This document shows, piece by piece, positions 1-8,753 of a stretch of 64,000 nt of DNA (position 1 is the first letter of the stretch; every line of letters begins with the position of its first letter). A program made the position numbers and the translations under genes. Source of the DNA: an uncultured Butyrivibrio sp. GTDB lineage: Bacteria > Bacillota > Clostridia > Lachnospirales > Lachnospiraceae. A model generated the notes under the pieces. The model worked only from the letters and a program-made list of their open reading frames with translations, did no database searches and was not told the origin of the DNA. The stretch spans positions 47,650 through 111,649 of the forward strand of contig CAMNEA010000002.1 of the NCBI GenBank assembly GCA_946536145.1. The letters run 5' to 3'.

Positions 1-532
1 TTGAACAGATGTAAGTATCCTCTGCAGATTTCTCATACTCTCTCCTAAGGCAGTAAAGGCGTCTGTCAAAGTCGATTCCCCTCTCTGCGTCTGACGGTCT
101 TTCTATAAAGCACTGGCTGATATGGGGCATGCAGTTTCTTGCTACTTCCCCAAGGATCTCAGGATGGATCTCAACATCCCTCCAGCCAAGAACCTTGAGG
201 TTCTCCTTCTCGGCAATTACCTCAAGAAGGCGCTTTGCAAACATGCGCTTCATGTCATCGGTTGGAAGAAAGAACATTCCAACGCCGTAGTCTCCGGCTC
301 TCCCCAGGGTTATCCCCAGCTTTTTTGCCTCTTTTTCAAAAAAGCTGTGAGATACCTGAACAAGGATCCCGACTCCGTCTCCCACCTTTCCGGTGGCGTC
401 CTTGCCTGCCCTGTGCTCAAGCTTTTCTACGATCGTCAGGGCATCATCCAACGTTCGCCTCTCCTGTTTTCCATCTATATTTATCACGGCGCCTATTCCG
501 CAGGCATCATGTTCATTCATCCAAGCATTCAT
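1..532 (-). CDS. gltB: Glutamate synthase large subunit, N-terminal fragment (partial)
   Basis: This reading frame begins at an ATG at 532 with an AGGAAAGG ribosome site upstream and runs off the left edge, so about 177 residues are visible. The start reads M-N-A-W-M-N-E-H-D-A-C-G-I-G, matching the class II glutamine amidotransferase entry of GOGAT large subunits, where a short propeptide is removed to expose the nucleophilic Cys (here Cys11). An E-H-R-A-G-K-D-A stretch and a G-D-G-V-G-I-L stretch follow, also typical of the family. The enzyme would hydrolyse glutamine and pass ammonia to 2-oxoglutarate. It starts 19 bases after the GSIII stop, giving a GS-GOGAT arrangement in one transcript. 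Whether the synthase and FMN domains are intact cannot be seen. Confidence 0.88.
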   Translation of the reverse strand, partial: MNAWMNEHDACGIGAVINIDGKQERRTLDDALTIVEKLEHRAGKDATGKVGDGVGILVQVSHSFFEKEAKKLGITLGRAGDYGVGMFFLPTDDMKRMFAKRLLEVIAEKENLKVLGWRDVEIHPEILGEVARNCMPHISQCFIERPSDAERGIDFDRRLYCLRREYEKSAEDTYICS

Positions 533-551
533 ATCAAACCTTTCCTGTCAT

Positions 552-2660
552 TTACCTAAGTGAAAAAAGCATCTGTCCGTATGTAGGATAGCTGAGGTAC
601 TTATCAGGTATCAGCGCCTCTGCCTTATCTGCATGGGTTCTCAGCTCATCCATGTCAGCAAGCACTGTGCTCTGATAGAACTCTGCAGTCTTTAAGGCAT
701 CGGTCATTCCCTCAGCTTTTCCGGTGTCCTCATAGAGCTTTGAAAGTGCTGCGCACATGTCTTCTGATGACTCATCAAGAGCTTTAAGCAGTGCTGTTTC
801 CATTGCTCCGCCGCCGTCTCCAAGGAGACTCTTTTTCTGCATAAGCTCTTTTGAAAGATCTTTTTCGTAGGCAACTATGCCTTCAGTTAAGTCCTTTCTG
901 ACCATCTCCTGCATTGTAAGTGACTCAATGTGGATAGACTTCGAGTAGTTCTCGAGAAGTATCTCGTACCTTGAATAAATCTCCTCTTTTGTAAATATGC
1001 CGTGCCTTGTGAAAAGATCTATCGACTCATCGCTGATCCAGTAGGGCATTGCATCGGGAAGTGACCTTAGGTTAGGAAGACCTCTCTTTGCAGCCTCCTC
1101 AACCCACTCGTCCGTGTAGCCGTTGCCGTTAAAGAGAACCCTCTTGTGTTCAGAGAGCATCTGTCTTAAGACTTCCATTGTCTTTTCCCTGAGCTCCTCT
1201 TTCTCAAGGCCCTGTACCTTCTCATAGATTTTGCTTATCTCCTCTGCCACGGCAGTGTTGAGGACTATGTTGGCATTGGCAACTGAAACAGATGATCCGG
1301 GCATACGAAACTCAAACTTGTTACCTGTAAACGCGAAGGGTGAAGTCCTGTTCCTGTCGGTGTTATCCTTGGTAAAGTGAGGAAGGACAGTAGCGCCCAT
1401 TGCCATCTGAACCTTGCCTGCACTCTTATAGGCAGCGCCTTCTTCCACTCCCTTTAAGACTGACGCGAGCTCGTCTCCTACAAAGATCGAGATTATTGCA
1501 GGCGGTGCCTCGTTACCGCCAAGCCTGTGGTCGTTGCCGGCAGAAGCTACCGAGAGGCGAAGGATAGGTGCGTAATTGTCAACTGCAGCGATAACTGCCA
1601 TGAGGAAAACCAGGAATGGAAGGTTCTCACCGGGGTTCTTGCCCGGGTCAAGAAGGTTCATGCCTGTGTCTGTGCAGACAGACCAGTTGTTGTGCTTGCC
1701 CGATCCATTGATACCCTCGAAAGGCTTCTCATGTAATAGACATGCGTAGTTGTGCTTATCTGCTACCTTTTTCATAACTTCCATTGTGAGCTGATTGTGA
1801 TCCACCGCAATGTTGGCTGTTTCGAATACCGGTGCCAGCTCATGCTGTGAGGGTGCCACCTCGTTGTGCTTGGTCTTTGCAGGGATCCCCAGCTTCCACA
1901 GCTCCTCATCAAGGTCATGCATATATGCCGAAACCTTGGGCTTGATCACGCCAAAGTAGTGATCCTCCATCTCCTGACCCTTTGTAGCCGGAGCGCCGAT
2001 CAGTGTTCTTCCGGTAAAGAGAAGGTCTTTTCTCATCTTGTAAAAGTCCTTGTCGATAAGGAAATATTCCTGCTCAGATCCGATCGTGGTGTTAACCCTG
2101 TTTACATCGCTGTAGCCCAAAAGATGCAGCATCTTGACTGCTTCCTTTGAAAGAGACTCCATCGAGCGAAGGAGAGGTGTCTTTTTATCAAGCGCTTCTC
2201 CGGTATATGAGCAGAAGGCTGTTGGGATGTAGAGTGATCCGTCCTTGATAAATGCAGGTGATGACGGATCCCAGGCTGTGTAGCCCCTGGCTTCAAAGGT
2301 TGCTCGAAGTCCTCCTGACGGGAAACTCGATGCATCAGGCTCTCCCTTTACCAGCTCTTTTCCCGAAAACTCCATGATGATCGTCCCGTCATCCATGGGT
2401 GAGATAAAGCTGTCGTGCTTTTCAGCAGTAAGTCCCGTCATCGGCTGGAACCAGTGTGTGAAGTGAGTCGCGCCGTTCTCAATCGCCCACTCCTTCATCG
2501 TTGCAGCAACACAGTTTGCAACATCGAGCTCAAGATGTGTTCCTCTCTCGATCGTCTTGTGTACTGCCTTGTAAATATCCTTGGGAAGTCTCTGTTTCAT
2601 TACCTTGTCGTTAAATACAAGACATCCAAATTCTTCTGTGAGTTTTCCTGCTTCTATCAT
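552..2660 (-). CDS. glnN: Type III glutamine synthetase (GSIII)
   Basis: ATP-dependent ligation of ammonia to glutamate in the cytosol. The 702-residue length fits GSIII (about 700 residues) rather than GSI/GSII (about 350-470). Visible signatures include G-S-E-Q-E-Y-F at 194-200, N-E-V-A-P-S-Q-H-E at 266-274, and [10 protein letters not shown] at 318-327, which match the conserved glutamate/ATP-site boxes of the GSIII family. A clear AGGAGGAG site precedes the ATG. It lies 23 bases after asnB and 19 bases before gltB, so the three genes are probably one operon driven from the asnB promoter. GSIII was first described in Bacteroides and Butyrivibrio, which supports the taxonomic guess. No other glutamine synthetase is seen in the window. 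Confidence 0.96.
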   Translation of the reverse strand: MIEAGKLTEEFGCLVFNDKVMKQRLPKDIYKAVHKTIERGTHLELDVANCVAATMKEWAIENGATHFTHWFQPMTGLTAEKHDSFISPMDDGTIIMEFSGKELVKGEPDASSFPSGGLRATFEARGYTAWDPSSPAFIKDGSLYIPTAFCSYTGEALDKKTPLLRSMESLSKEAVKMLHLLGYSDVNRVNTTIGSEQEYFLIDKDFYKMRKDLLFTGRTLIGAPATKGQEMEDHYFGVIKPKVSAYMHDLDEELWKLGIPAKTKHNEVAPSQHELAPVFETANIAVDHNQLTMEVMKKVADKHNYACLLHEKPFEGINGSGKHNNWSVCTDTGMNLLDPGKNPGENLPFLVFLMAVIAAVDNYAPILRLSVASAGNDHRLGGNEAPPAIISIFVGDELASVLKGVEEGAAYKSAGKVQMAMGATVLPHFTKDNTDRNRTSPFAFTGNKFEFRMPGSSVSVANANIVLNTAVAEEISKIYEKVQGLEKEELREKTMEVLRQMLSEHKRVLFNGNGYTDEWVEEAAKRGLPNLRSLPDAMPYWISDESIDLFTRHGIFTKEEIYSRYEILLENYSKSIHIESLTMQEMVRKDLTEGIVAYEKDLSKELMQKKSLLGDGGGAMETALLKALDESSEDMCAALSKLYEDTGKAEGMTDALKTAEFYQSTVLADMDELRTHADKAEALIPDKYLSYPTYGQMLFSLR

Positions 2661-2683
2661 ACTTTTCTCCTCCTGTGATCTAT

Positions 2684-4300
2684 TTAATATGCACTTGCTC
2701 CGTAGTTGGGAAGAACTCTTGCCGAAGGGTCGCTCACATTGCAGCCCTTCCAGCTCTTGTTTGGCATCCAGAAATCCGCGACCATTTCAGACTGACCCGG
2801 GTAGTACTTTTCAAAAATCTCCCTGTAAAGAAGCGATTCCTTGGTAAATGGTCTCGCATGGCTGTATTTCTTTTTCCTGATCTCGCACTCGGCTTGCGTG
2901 TAGGTCTTATCAGCGTATTCCATGAGGTCGTCCCTTAAGGAATGACCGACTGCATCCGAGAATGCTGCCTTTTCCCTCATCAGGATCTGTCTTGGAATGA
3001 ACTCATCTTTTTCAAAGGCCTTTCTCAAAAGATATTTTCCGATGCCGTAGGTGTTGAGCTTTTTCTTCGGATCTATGCCCATGACGTAGTCCACAAAGTC
3101 AAGGTCTCCAAACGGAACTCTCGCCTCAAGGGAGTTGACGCTTATGCATCTGTCTGCCCGAAGGACATCATACATGTGGATCTCTCTTATCCTCTTTTTG
3201 GCTTCCTCCTGGAAGGCTTCGGCGGACGGAGCAAAATCAGTGTACTTGTATCCAAAGAGCTCGTCCGATATCTCTCCTGTCAGGACAACCTTGATGTCGG
3301 TGTTCTCATGGATCCATTTGCATAGAAGATACATTCCTATTGAAGCTCTGATGGTGGTTATGTCGTAGGTTCCGAGTGCTTTAATGACAGGCTCCAAAGC
3401 TCCGATGACATCATCTTTGGTAATGATCACCTCATGGTGATTGCTGTGTATGTAATCCGCAACCTCCCTGGCGTACTTAAGGTCTATGGCATCTATGTCC
3501 ATTCCTATCGCGAAGGTCTCTATCGGCTTGTCACTAAGACTTGCTGCCACACCGCATACAAGAGATGAATCAAGGCCGCCCGATAAAAGAAATCCCACGG
3601 GAGCATCGGCATCGAGTCGCTTTTTGATACCTCTTAGGAGCTTGTCGTGAATGTTCTTGGTTATCTGATCAAGTTCCTCCTTATCTGTGAGAGCTTCAGC
3701 TTTATCTGCTGCATCTGGCTTGTCCTTTGGTTTTGTCATATCTCTGTAGCAGATGAACTCTCCGTCCTCATAGTAGTGCCCGGGCGGGAAAGGCTTTATA
3801 CTGTCGCATATTCCAACAAGGTTCTTGGGCTCTGAGGCGAATATGATATATCCGTCATTGTCATAGCCGTAATAAAGAGGTCTTATACCTATCGGATCCC
3901 TTGCTGCTATGAAGGTATCTCTTTTCCCGTCATAGATGACCAGCGCAAACTCCGCATCCAGAAATCCAAACATCGCTGTTCCCAGTTTTTCATAAAGCGG
4001 AAGCAGTATCTCGCAGTCGCTGTCGCTCTCAAACTCATATCCAAGGTTTTCCAGATATTTCTTTATATCCCTGAATCCATAGATCTCGCCGTTGCAGACC
4101 ACATAGCTTCCAGATAGTGAAAACGGCTGCATTCCCCTGCAGTCCAGACCCATGATCGCCAGTCTGTTAAATCCAAGCCAGCCTCCCTTCACCTTTTTTA
4201 CCCTGTGCTTGTCAGGCCCACGCGAGCCCGTCTTTTCAAGCATCTGTTCAAACAGTTCTCTGCTTACATCCTGCCTTGTGTATGTCAGTATTGCGCACAT
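2684..4300 (-). CDS. asnB: Asparagine synthase, glutamine-hydrolysing
   Basis: Converts aspartate, glutamine and ATP to asparagine. The N-terminal class II amidotransferase domain starts M-C-A-I, so Cys2 is the nucleophile after Met removal, with R-G-P-D at 27-30. The C-terminal synthetase domain carries the PP-loop S-G-G-L-D-S-S at 240-246. The 538 residues are slightly short of the E. coli enzyme but complete. The ATG has a GAAGGAG site 8 bases upstream. It is the first gene of the proposed asnB-glnN-gltB operon and is preceded by a good sigma-A promoter, a TTGTATACAA palindrome and a leader hairpin (see separate entries). Confidence 0.95.
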   Translation of the reverse strand: MCAILTYTRQDVSRELFEQMLEKTGSRGPDKHRVKKVKGGWLGFNRLAIMGLDCRGMQPFSLSGSYVVCNGEIYGFRDIKKYLENLGYEFESDSDCEILLPLYEKLGTAMFGFLDAEFALVIYDGKRDTFIAARDPIGIRPLYYGYDNDGYIIFASEPKNLVGICDSIKPFPPGHYYEDGEFICYRDMTKPKDKPDAADKAEALTDKEELDQITKNIHDKLLRGIKKRLDADAPVGFLLSGGLDSSLVCGVAASLSDKPIETFAIGMDIDAIDLKYAREVADYIHSNHHEVIITKDDVIGALEPVIKALGTYDITTIRASIGMYLLCKWIHENTDIKVVLTGEISDELFGYKYTDFAPSAEAFQEEAKKRIREIHMYDVLRADRCISVNSLEARVPFGDLDFVDYVMGIDPKKKLNTYGIGKYLLRKAFEKDEFIPRQILMREKAAFSDAVGHSLRDDLMEYADKTYTQAECEIRKKKYSHARPFTKESLLYREIFEKYYPGQSEMVADFWMPNKSWKGCNVSDPSARVLPNYGASAY

Positions 4301-4396
4301 ACATTATTTCTCCTTCGCAAACACCGGTTACTCTCCGGTTTAATACTGTCAGATATCGACATCTGAGATGATCTTGTGTTTTTTGAAAAAACGCAA

Positions 4397-4432
4397 AAAG
4401 GCGCCTTAGAGAATAATCTCTAAGACGCCTTT
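4397..4432 (-). terminator. Leader hairpin with U-tract ahead of asnB (possible attenuator)
   Basis: The minus strand carries AAAGGCGTCTTAGAGA and its complement around a TTAT loop, giving a 16-bp stem with one G-U pair, followed by TTTTTGC and then TTTTTT. It starts about 9 bases after the expected transcription start, so it belongs to the asnB leader, not to an upstream gene. A near copy lies in the amt-PII leader at 8547-8581. The shape is an intrinsic terminator; an attenuator role is inferred. Confidence 0.7.
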
Positions 4433-4447
4433 GTCTTATATTTATGA

Positions 4448-4476
4448 ATTCTACTCTATAGATTCCGGGCTGTCAA
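4448..4476 (-). promoter_or_regulatory. Sigma-A promoter of asnB
   Basis: On the minus strand TTGACA (4471-4476) and TAGAAT (4448-4453) are separated by 17 bases. The expected start is near 4441, just before the leader hairpin. This is one of the strongest promoter matches in the window. Confidence 0.8.
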
Positions 4477-4482
4477 GCATTT

Positions 4483-4492
4483 TTGTATACAA
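4483..4492. promoter_or_regulatory. TTGTATACAA palindrome, asnB upstream site
   Basis: A perfect 10-bp palindrome 6 bases upstream of the asnB -35. A second GTATAC-centred palindrome, ATGTATACAT, lies at 4522-4531. The same 10-mer, followed by an A-tract on the minus strand, occurs upstream of amt-PII (8634-8643) and at livK (15801-15810). The T-n-G-T-n-n-A-C-n-A form fits FadR-type GntR operators, but no regulator gene of that class is in the window. Confidence 0.55.
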
Positions 4493-4556
4493 TAATACAT
4501 TCTTGGATTGGAAATCCCAAAATGTATACATTTTTGAATCGAAGATTCAAAAATGC

Positions 4557-4604
4557 CGCAAACAAGCCATCCTAAAGCGACTGCGTCGCAGGGCTTGTTT
4601 GCCT
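4557..4604 (-). terminator. purF terminator
   Basis: Downstream of purF the minus strand has an 11-bp perfect stem, GCAAACAAGCC with its complement, around a 26-base loop that can itself fold. After the stem the strand reads GGCATTTTT, so the T-run starts four bases late. The 4301-4677 gap otherwise holds the asnB promoter and leader, a 12-bp perfect inverted repeat centred on GAA at 4530-4556, and a small stem at 4626-4644. Confidence 0.6.
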
Positions 4605-4677
4605 CTCGAATCATGTTCTCACGAAACCCGCAGCAGGTGCGGGTCTCTGCAATATCATTCAAGAAGTCATCACTTTC

Positions 4678-6048
4678 TCACACCGGGTACTTTCCATCAA
4701 AGCATGCCCTGCACAGGGGAAGGTCACCTGTCATCCTCTCAAAATCCTCAATTCTTAAGTATCGCAGGGAATCTGCACCTATCGTTTTTCTCACTTCCTC
4801 TGTAGAATGCTCTGAAGCTATGAGCTGGCTGCTGTTTGGAACATCTGTGCCATAGTAGCAGGGATGCAGAAATGGTGGGGAGCTTATCCTTACATGGACC
4901 TCTTTTGCGCCCTCTTCCCGCAGCATCTCAACAATTCTCTTCATAGTCGTGCCACGGACTATCGAGTCGTCGATGAGAACAATTCTTTTACCCTTTACGG
5001 CTGTTCCAAGGACGCTTAACTTCATCTGTACTGCCGCCCTTCTCTCCTCATCCGTTGGTTTTATAAAGCTTCTTCCAATGTAGCTGTTTTTATGGAACGC
5101 AAGAACAAAGGGAATACCGGACTCAAGCGCATACCCCTCAGCAGCAACCAGTCCGGAATCGGGTACTCCTGATACAATATCCGCCCTGACATCGTCGATG
5201 CCGGCAAGAGCTCTTCCCGCATTGATCCTCGCATCATGTACAGATATTCCATCAATAACCGAATCATTCCTCGCAAAATAAATATACTCAAAAATGCAGT
5301 GGGCTCCCTTCCTGCCACAGAGAGATTCATCGCTCTTAATGCCTTCCGGCGTAACGGTAACCATCTCTCCGGGTTTTATGTCTCTGATAAGTTCGCCGCC
5401 TACAGCCCTTATCGCCGCACTCTCGGAGGCAAGGATATATGCGTCCTTTTTCTTTCCAAGACAAAGCGGCTTAAGCCCAAGGGGATCTCTGATGCCGACA
5501 AGCTTTCTCGGGCTCATTATGATCACCGCATATCCGCCCTTTAATATTTCTGCCGTCTTTAATACCGCACTTTCTATTGAATCAGTCTTTGTCCGGTTAC
5601 TTATGATCTCATAAGAAAGGACCTCTGTGTCGGAAGTCGTATAGTGGGCCTGTCCTCTGTAGAGCTGTTTTTCCTTGAGCTCTCCGGCATTTACTATGTT
5701 GCCGTTGTGAACCAGTGCCAAAGTTCCCTTGATATAGTTCATTGCTATTGGCTGTGCGTTTTCAACTGTGCTGCCGCCGGTTGTTGAGTAGCGCACATGC
5801 CCAACGCCTATGTTTCCACTTAGTTTACTTACTGCGTCTTCCGAAAACACCTCACTTACAAGTCCCATCCCCTTGCGGGTCTGAATGTTCCCCATGGGCC
5901 CGCCTGTATCACACACAGACATTCCTGCCGACTCCTGCCCCCTGTGCTGCAGAGCAGTCAGCCCATAGTAAATATCCTTTGAAGCATTTTGTCCTTCCGG
6001 CGCATAGATTCCGAAAACGCCGCATTCCTCATGAATTTCACCAAACAT
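4678..6048 (-). CDS. purF: Amidophosphoribosyltransferase
   Basis: First committed step of purine synthesis: PRPP plus glutamine gives phosphoribosylamine. The 456-residue protein starts M-F-G-E-I-H-E-E-C-G-V-F-G, so an eight-residue propeptide would be cleaved to expose Cys9. The PRPP loop V-L-I-D-D-S-I-V-R-G-T-T is at 357-368. Cys251, Cys397, Cys446 and Cys449 are placed like the four [4Fe-4S] ligands of the Bacillus-type enzyme, so this is probably the oxygen-sensitive iron-sulfur form. GAGAGGAAAAAT precedes the ATG. It is monocistronic here, with a terminator below and an unusual repeat array above (6140-6404). No other purine gene is nearby; the context is nitrogen metabolism. Confidence 0.95.
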   Translation of the reverse strand: MFGEIHEECGVFGIYAPEGQNASKDIYYGLTALQHRGQESAGMSVCDTGGPMGNIQTRKGMGLVSEVFSEDAVSKLSGNIGVGHVRYSTTGGSTVENAQPIAMNYIKGTLALVHNGNIVNAGELKEKQLYRGQAHYTTSDTEVLSYEIISNRTKTDSIESAVLKTAEILKGGYAVIIMSPRKLVGIRDPLGLKPLCLGKKKDAYILASESAAIRAVGGELIRDIKPGEMVTVTPEGIKSDESLCGRKGAHCIFEYIYFARNDSVIDGISVHDARINAGRALAGIDDVRADIVSGVPDSGLVAAEGYALESGIPFVLAFHKNSYIGRSFIKPTDEERRAAVQMKLSVLGTAVKGKRIVLIDDSIVRGTTMKRIVEMLREEGAKEVHVRISSPPFLHPCYYGTDVPNSSQLIASEHSTEEVRKTIGADSLRYLRIEDFERMTGDLPLCRACFDGKYPV

Positions 6049-6139
6049 ATTTTTCCTCTCTTATTGATAAGAATCATATGATGTCAGGGGCAAAAGTCTT
6101 CACCCGCGTCAGGCTCTCTCGACCTTTACATCATAATAT

Positions 6140-6404
6140 ATGACCTATATGGACATTTTTATATATTTAGGTCAGTCTTTACATATATCTGCTCCTTGGC
6201 AGTTTCATAATATTTGACCTGTATAGCCATTTTTTCATATTCAGGTCAATATTTACATTTATCCACTGCTCGGTTGCTTCATAAATTTTGACCTGTATAG
6301 CCATTTTTTCATATTCAGGTCAATATTTACATTTATCCACTGTTCGGTTGCTTCATAATATATGATCTGTAGAGCTGTTTATACATGATTAGGTCACTTT
6401 CATT
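6140..6404. repeat. Four 74-bp tandem repeats with paired TGACCT/AGGTCA sites upstream of purF
   Basis: Equivalent points begin at 6140, 6214, 6288 and 6362, an exact 74-base period. Copies 2 and 3 are nearly identical; copies 1 and 4 are diverged. Each copy has TGACCT and AGGTCA arms about 22 bases apart. In copies 2 and 3 the perfect arms extend to 8 bp (TTGACCTG/CAGGTCAA). Copy 1 has a matching A/T change in both arms, so pairing is kept. Copy 4 has one changed arm base. Read on the minus strand, copies 2 and 3 also contain TTGACC, 18 bases, then TATACA, which looks like a promoter. Confidence 0.85.
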
Positions 6405-6537
6405 ATTTTACTCCTATTTTAAGCATCCCCCTAAGAAAAGTAGTGAATAATCGGTACTTTCCTACCCTATGATGAATATTTTACATTTTTTAGGAAAACC
6501 GCAATAGCTGCAGGTTTTGCAATAAAACTTACAAAAG

Positions 6538-6585
6538 GCAAACAGGCCATGTGACGAATTCGCCTTTATAGCCTGTTTGCTGCAT
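6538..6585 (-). terminator. amt-PII terminator
   Basis: On the minus strand GCAAACAGGC and GCCTGTTTGC form a perfect 10-bp stem around a loop of about 21 bases, followed by CTTTTGT. It lies about 85 bases after the amt-PII stop. Its stem resembles that of the purF terminator. The remaining gap from 6405 to 6537 shows only a small AAAACC/GGTTTT hairpin near 6496 and no gene. Confidence 0.7.
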
Positions 6586-6666
6586 TTTGGAATCTATTAT
6601 TCAAACTCATATTGGCATGACACGCACCTCACTTTACGAGGATCCGGTCCGATCCGATCCCTGTTA

Positions 6667-8436
6667 TCACTCCACATCTGCCAGCGCCTGTCTTCCCTCT
6701 TCGCCGGTTCTGATCTTGACTACGTTATCAAGACTGTATACAAAGATCTTACCATCTCCGATGTGTCCTGTGTAAAGAGCTTTCTTGGCTGCCTCAATAA
6801 CATCCTCGACCGGAATGCTGCTGACAACAACTTCAAGCTTGATCTTGGGAAGAAGTGTTGCATCCATCTCAACTCCTCTGTACATATCTCCGGAGCCCTT
6901 CTGAATACCGCAGCCCATAACCTGGGATACCGTCATTCCGGTTACGCCAAGATTGTTCATGGCACGGCGCAGCTTGTCATATCTTGACAGTTTGGCAATG
7001 ATAGTAACCTTGTGAATACCGGAATCTGAAGCCGTCGGCATTGACATAACCTGAACCGAAGCATTTTTCTGGAAAACCGAAGCTTCCGAATAATCACTTA
7101 CACCGAGATCAGTGTTCTCATTCACTGACATATTGAGAGTGTTTGAGATGTCCATAAGGGCAAATCCTGAGTATGCTGACGCAAGTCCGTGCTCTGTTGA
7201 ATCAAGTCCAAGGATCTCTTCTTCCTCGGATACCCTGAGTCCAAGAGTCTTCTTTATAGCAAAGAATGTAAGGCTTATCATAACTGCTGTCCACGCTGCT
7301 GTGCTGAGGACACCTACAAGCTGTATTCCAAGAAGCTTAAATCCGCCGCCATAGAAAAGACCTGTCATAGTCGTACCTGCTGCATCTGCGATGGAGTATC
7401 CGGGAGCTGATGTTGTTGCGAAAAGACCAACCGCGAGTGTTCCCCATATACCGTTCAGGCAGTGAACTGCTACCGCGCCTACGGGATCATCAATATGAAG
7501 CTTGTAATCAAGAAGCCATACACCAAAGCATACAAGAAGTCCTGCTACTATTCCGATGATCGATGCGCCAAGTGCGTCTGTCACATCACAGGGAGCTGTA
7601 ATCGCTACCAGTCCTGCAAGGGATGCGTTGAGACACATTGAAATATCCGGCTTGCCATATTTAAGCCATGTGAAGATCATGCATGTAACGGTTGCAAGTG
7701 CAGGTGCAATTGTCGTTGTAACAAATACTGAACCGAGCTGATCTATTGAAGTACAAGCTGCTCCGTTAAATCCGTACCAGCCAAGCCAGAGGATGAATAC
7801 GCCAAGTGCTGCAGCTGTCAGATTGTGCCCCGGGAAAGCATTTACCTTAGTTACCTTGCCATCTTTGTCCCTCTCAAACTTGCCAATCCTTGCTCCAAGC
7901 ATTGCTGCACCTATCATGGCTGATATACCGCCTACCATATGGATGCAGTTGGAACCGGCAAAATCATGGAACCCAATCTGTGACAGCCATCCACCGCCCC
8001 AGGTCCAATGTGCTTCAATGGGGTAAATAATAGCAGAGATAACGGCAGAATACAAACAATATGATATAAACCTGGTTCTCTCAGCCATTGAGCCTGAGAC
8101 GATGGTTGCTGTCGTCGCGCAAAAGACAAGGTTAAAAACGAAATTCGACCAGTCAAAATTTGCGTAATCTGTAAAAATATCAAATCCCGGCCGACCGATG
8201 ATACCCATCATATCTTCACCAAGAAGAAGGCCAAATCCTATAAGGATAAACACAACTGTTCCGATACAGAAATCCATCAGATTCTTCATAATGATGTTTC
8301 CTGTGTTTTTTGCTCTGGTGAATCCTGCCTCACACATTGCAAAACCCGCCTGCATCCAGAACACCAATGCGGCGCCTATCAGAAACCACACTCCGAAAAC
8401 ACTACTGTCAATTGCTGTAAAGATTTCTTCACTCAT
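6667..8436 (-). CDS. Ammonium transporter (Amt) fused to a C-terminal PII domain
   Basis: Residues 1-400 form an 11-helix Amt channel: the paired pore histidines are His166 (C-I-H-M-V-G-G) and His325 (V-A-V-H-C-L-N-G). A linker of about 70 residues follows, then a full PII (GlnB/GlnK) domain from about 474 to 589, ending G-D-G-K-I-F-V and K-I-R-T-G-E-E. The usual partner protein is thus tethered to its channel. In the T-loop the sequence is Y-R-G-V-E-M-D, so Met524 replaces the Tyr51 uridylylated in proteobacterial PII; control would be by ATP/ADP/2-oxoglutarate binding, not uridylylation. GAGAGGAG precedes the ATG. Amt-PII fusions are known but uncommon. The 70-residue linker is not recognised. 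Confidence 0.93.
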   Translation of the reverse strand: MSEEIFTAIDSSVFGVWFLIGAALVFWMQAGFAMCEAGFTRAKNTGNIIMKNLMDFCIGTVVFILIGFGLLLGEDMMGIIGRPGFDIFTDYANFDWSNFVFNLVFCATTATIVSGSMAERTRFISYCLYSAVISAIIYPIEAHWTWGGGWLSQIGFHDFAGSNCIHMVGGISAMIGAAMLGARIGKFERDKDGKVTKVNAFPGHNLTAAALGVFILWLGWYGFNGAACTSIDQLGSVFVTTTIAPALATVTCMIFTWLKYGKPDISMCLNASLAGLVAITAPCDVTDALGASIIGIVAGLLVCFGVWLLDYKLHIDDPVGAVAVHCLNGIWGTLAVGLFATTSAPGYSIADAAGTTMTGLFYGGGFKLLGIQLVGVLSTAAWTAVMISLTFFAIKKTLGLRVSEEEEILGLDSTEHGLASAYSGFALMDISNTLNMSVNENTDLGVSDYSEASVFQKNASVQVMSMPTASDSGIHKVTIIAKLSRYDKLRRAMNNLGVTGMTVSQVMGCGIQKGSGDMYRGVEMDATLLPKIKLEVVVSSIPVEDVIEAAKKALYTGHIGDGKIFVYSLDNVVKIRTGEEGRQALADVE

Positions 8437-8470
8437 ACTCTTTTCTCCTCTCCGCTTTAAGAATTAATAA

Positions 8471-8523
8471 AGAGCGCTGCAATGGCACACTTTGATCTGT
8501 GTGATGCCCCATTGCACCGCTCT
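8471..8523 (-). promoter_or_regulatory. Second leader hairpin of amt-PII
   Basis: Arms AGAGCG-TGCAATGG and CCATTGCA-CGCTCT (8471-8485 and 8509-8523) pair with one internal mismatch, and the interior GCACAC/GTGTG extends the stem. It ends about 35 bases before the ATG and is followed by TTTATTAATTC on the minus strand. The U-run is weak, so this may be a regulatory or stabilising stem rather than a terminator. Confidence 0.6.
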
Positions 8524-8546
8524 AATATTAAACTCCTATATTGCAA

Positions 8547-8581
8547 AAAGCGCCTTGGATAGTACTCTCCAAGACGCCTTT
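8547..8581 (-). terminator. First leader hairpin of amt-PII, related to the asnB leader
   Basis: The minus strand reads AAAGGCGTCTTGGA, an 8-base loop, then TCCAAGGCGCTTTTTGC. The stem is nearly the same as in the asnB leader, while the loop differs. It begins about 10 bases after the predicted start of transcription, so it is a leader element with terminator shape. Confidence 0.7.
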
Positions 8582-8597
8582 GTCTTTACAATTTTGA

Positions 8598-8626
8598 ATT
8601 GTACACTTGAGTGAAAACAAAGTCAA
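8598..8626 (-). promoter_or_regulatory. Sigma-A promoter of amt-PII
   Basis: TTGACT (8621-8626) and TACAAT (8598-8603) on the minus strand, 17-base spacing. The layout of palindrome, promoter and leader hairpin matches asnB. Confidence 0.8.
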
Positions 8627-8633
8627 GTATTTT

Positions 8634-8643
8634 TTGTATACAA
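8634..8643. promoter_or_regulatory. TTGTATACAA palindrome, amt-PII upstream site
   Basis: Perfect palindrome 7 bases upstream of the -35, almost the same offset as at asnB (6 bases), as expected for an activator or shared regulator. The rest of the 8437-8753 gap, from 8644 to 8753, shows no gene or clear terminator for the upstream acidic-protein gene. Confidence 0.55.
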
Positions 8644-8753
8644 TTATACATTAATGTCAAGTTATAACAAAATGCATTTTCAATATTTCACCGCCGGACA
8701 CGATTGCTCTTGCGGAATATACATCTTACTCAAATGCGCCTTGCTGTCCAATG

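Noticed and set aside
4530..4556. 12-bp perfect inverted repeat around GAA as a separate terminator.
   Set aside because: It lies between the purF terminator and the asnB promoter with only short T-runs inside its own arms; its role is unclear, so it is mentioned under the terminator entry only.
6342..6347. PurR PurBox (CCGAAC core) in the purF repeats.
   Set aside because: Only 10 of 13 consensus positions match, the paired site at the usual 16-17-base spacing is missing, and the second unit has CCGAGC. Kept only as a remark.
6140..6404. CRISPR array upstream of purF.
   Set aside because: The whole 74-base unit repeats, including what would be spacers, and no cas genes are near.
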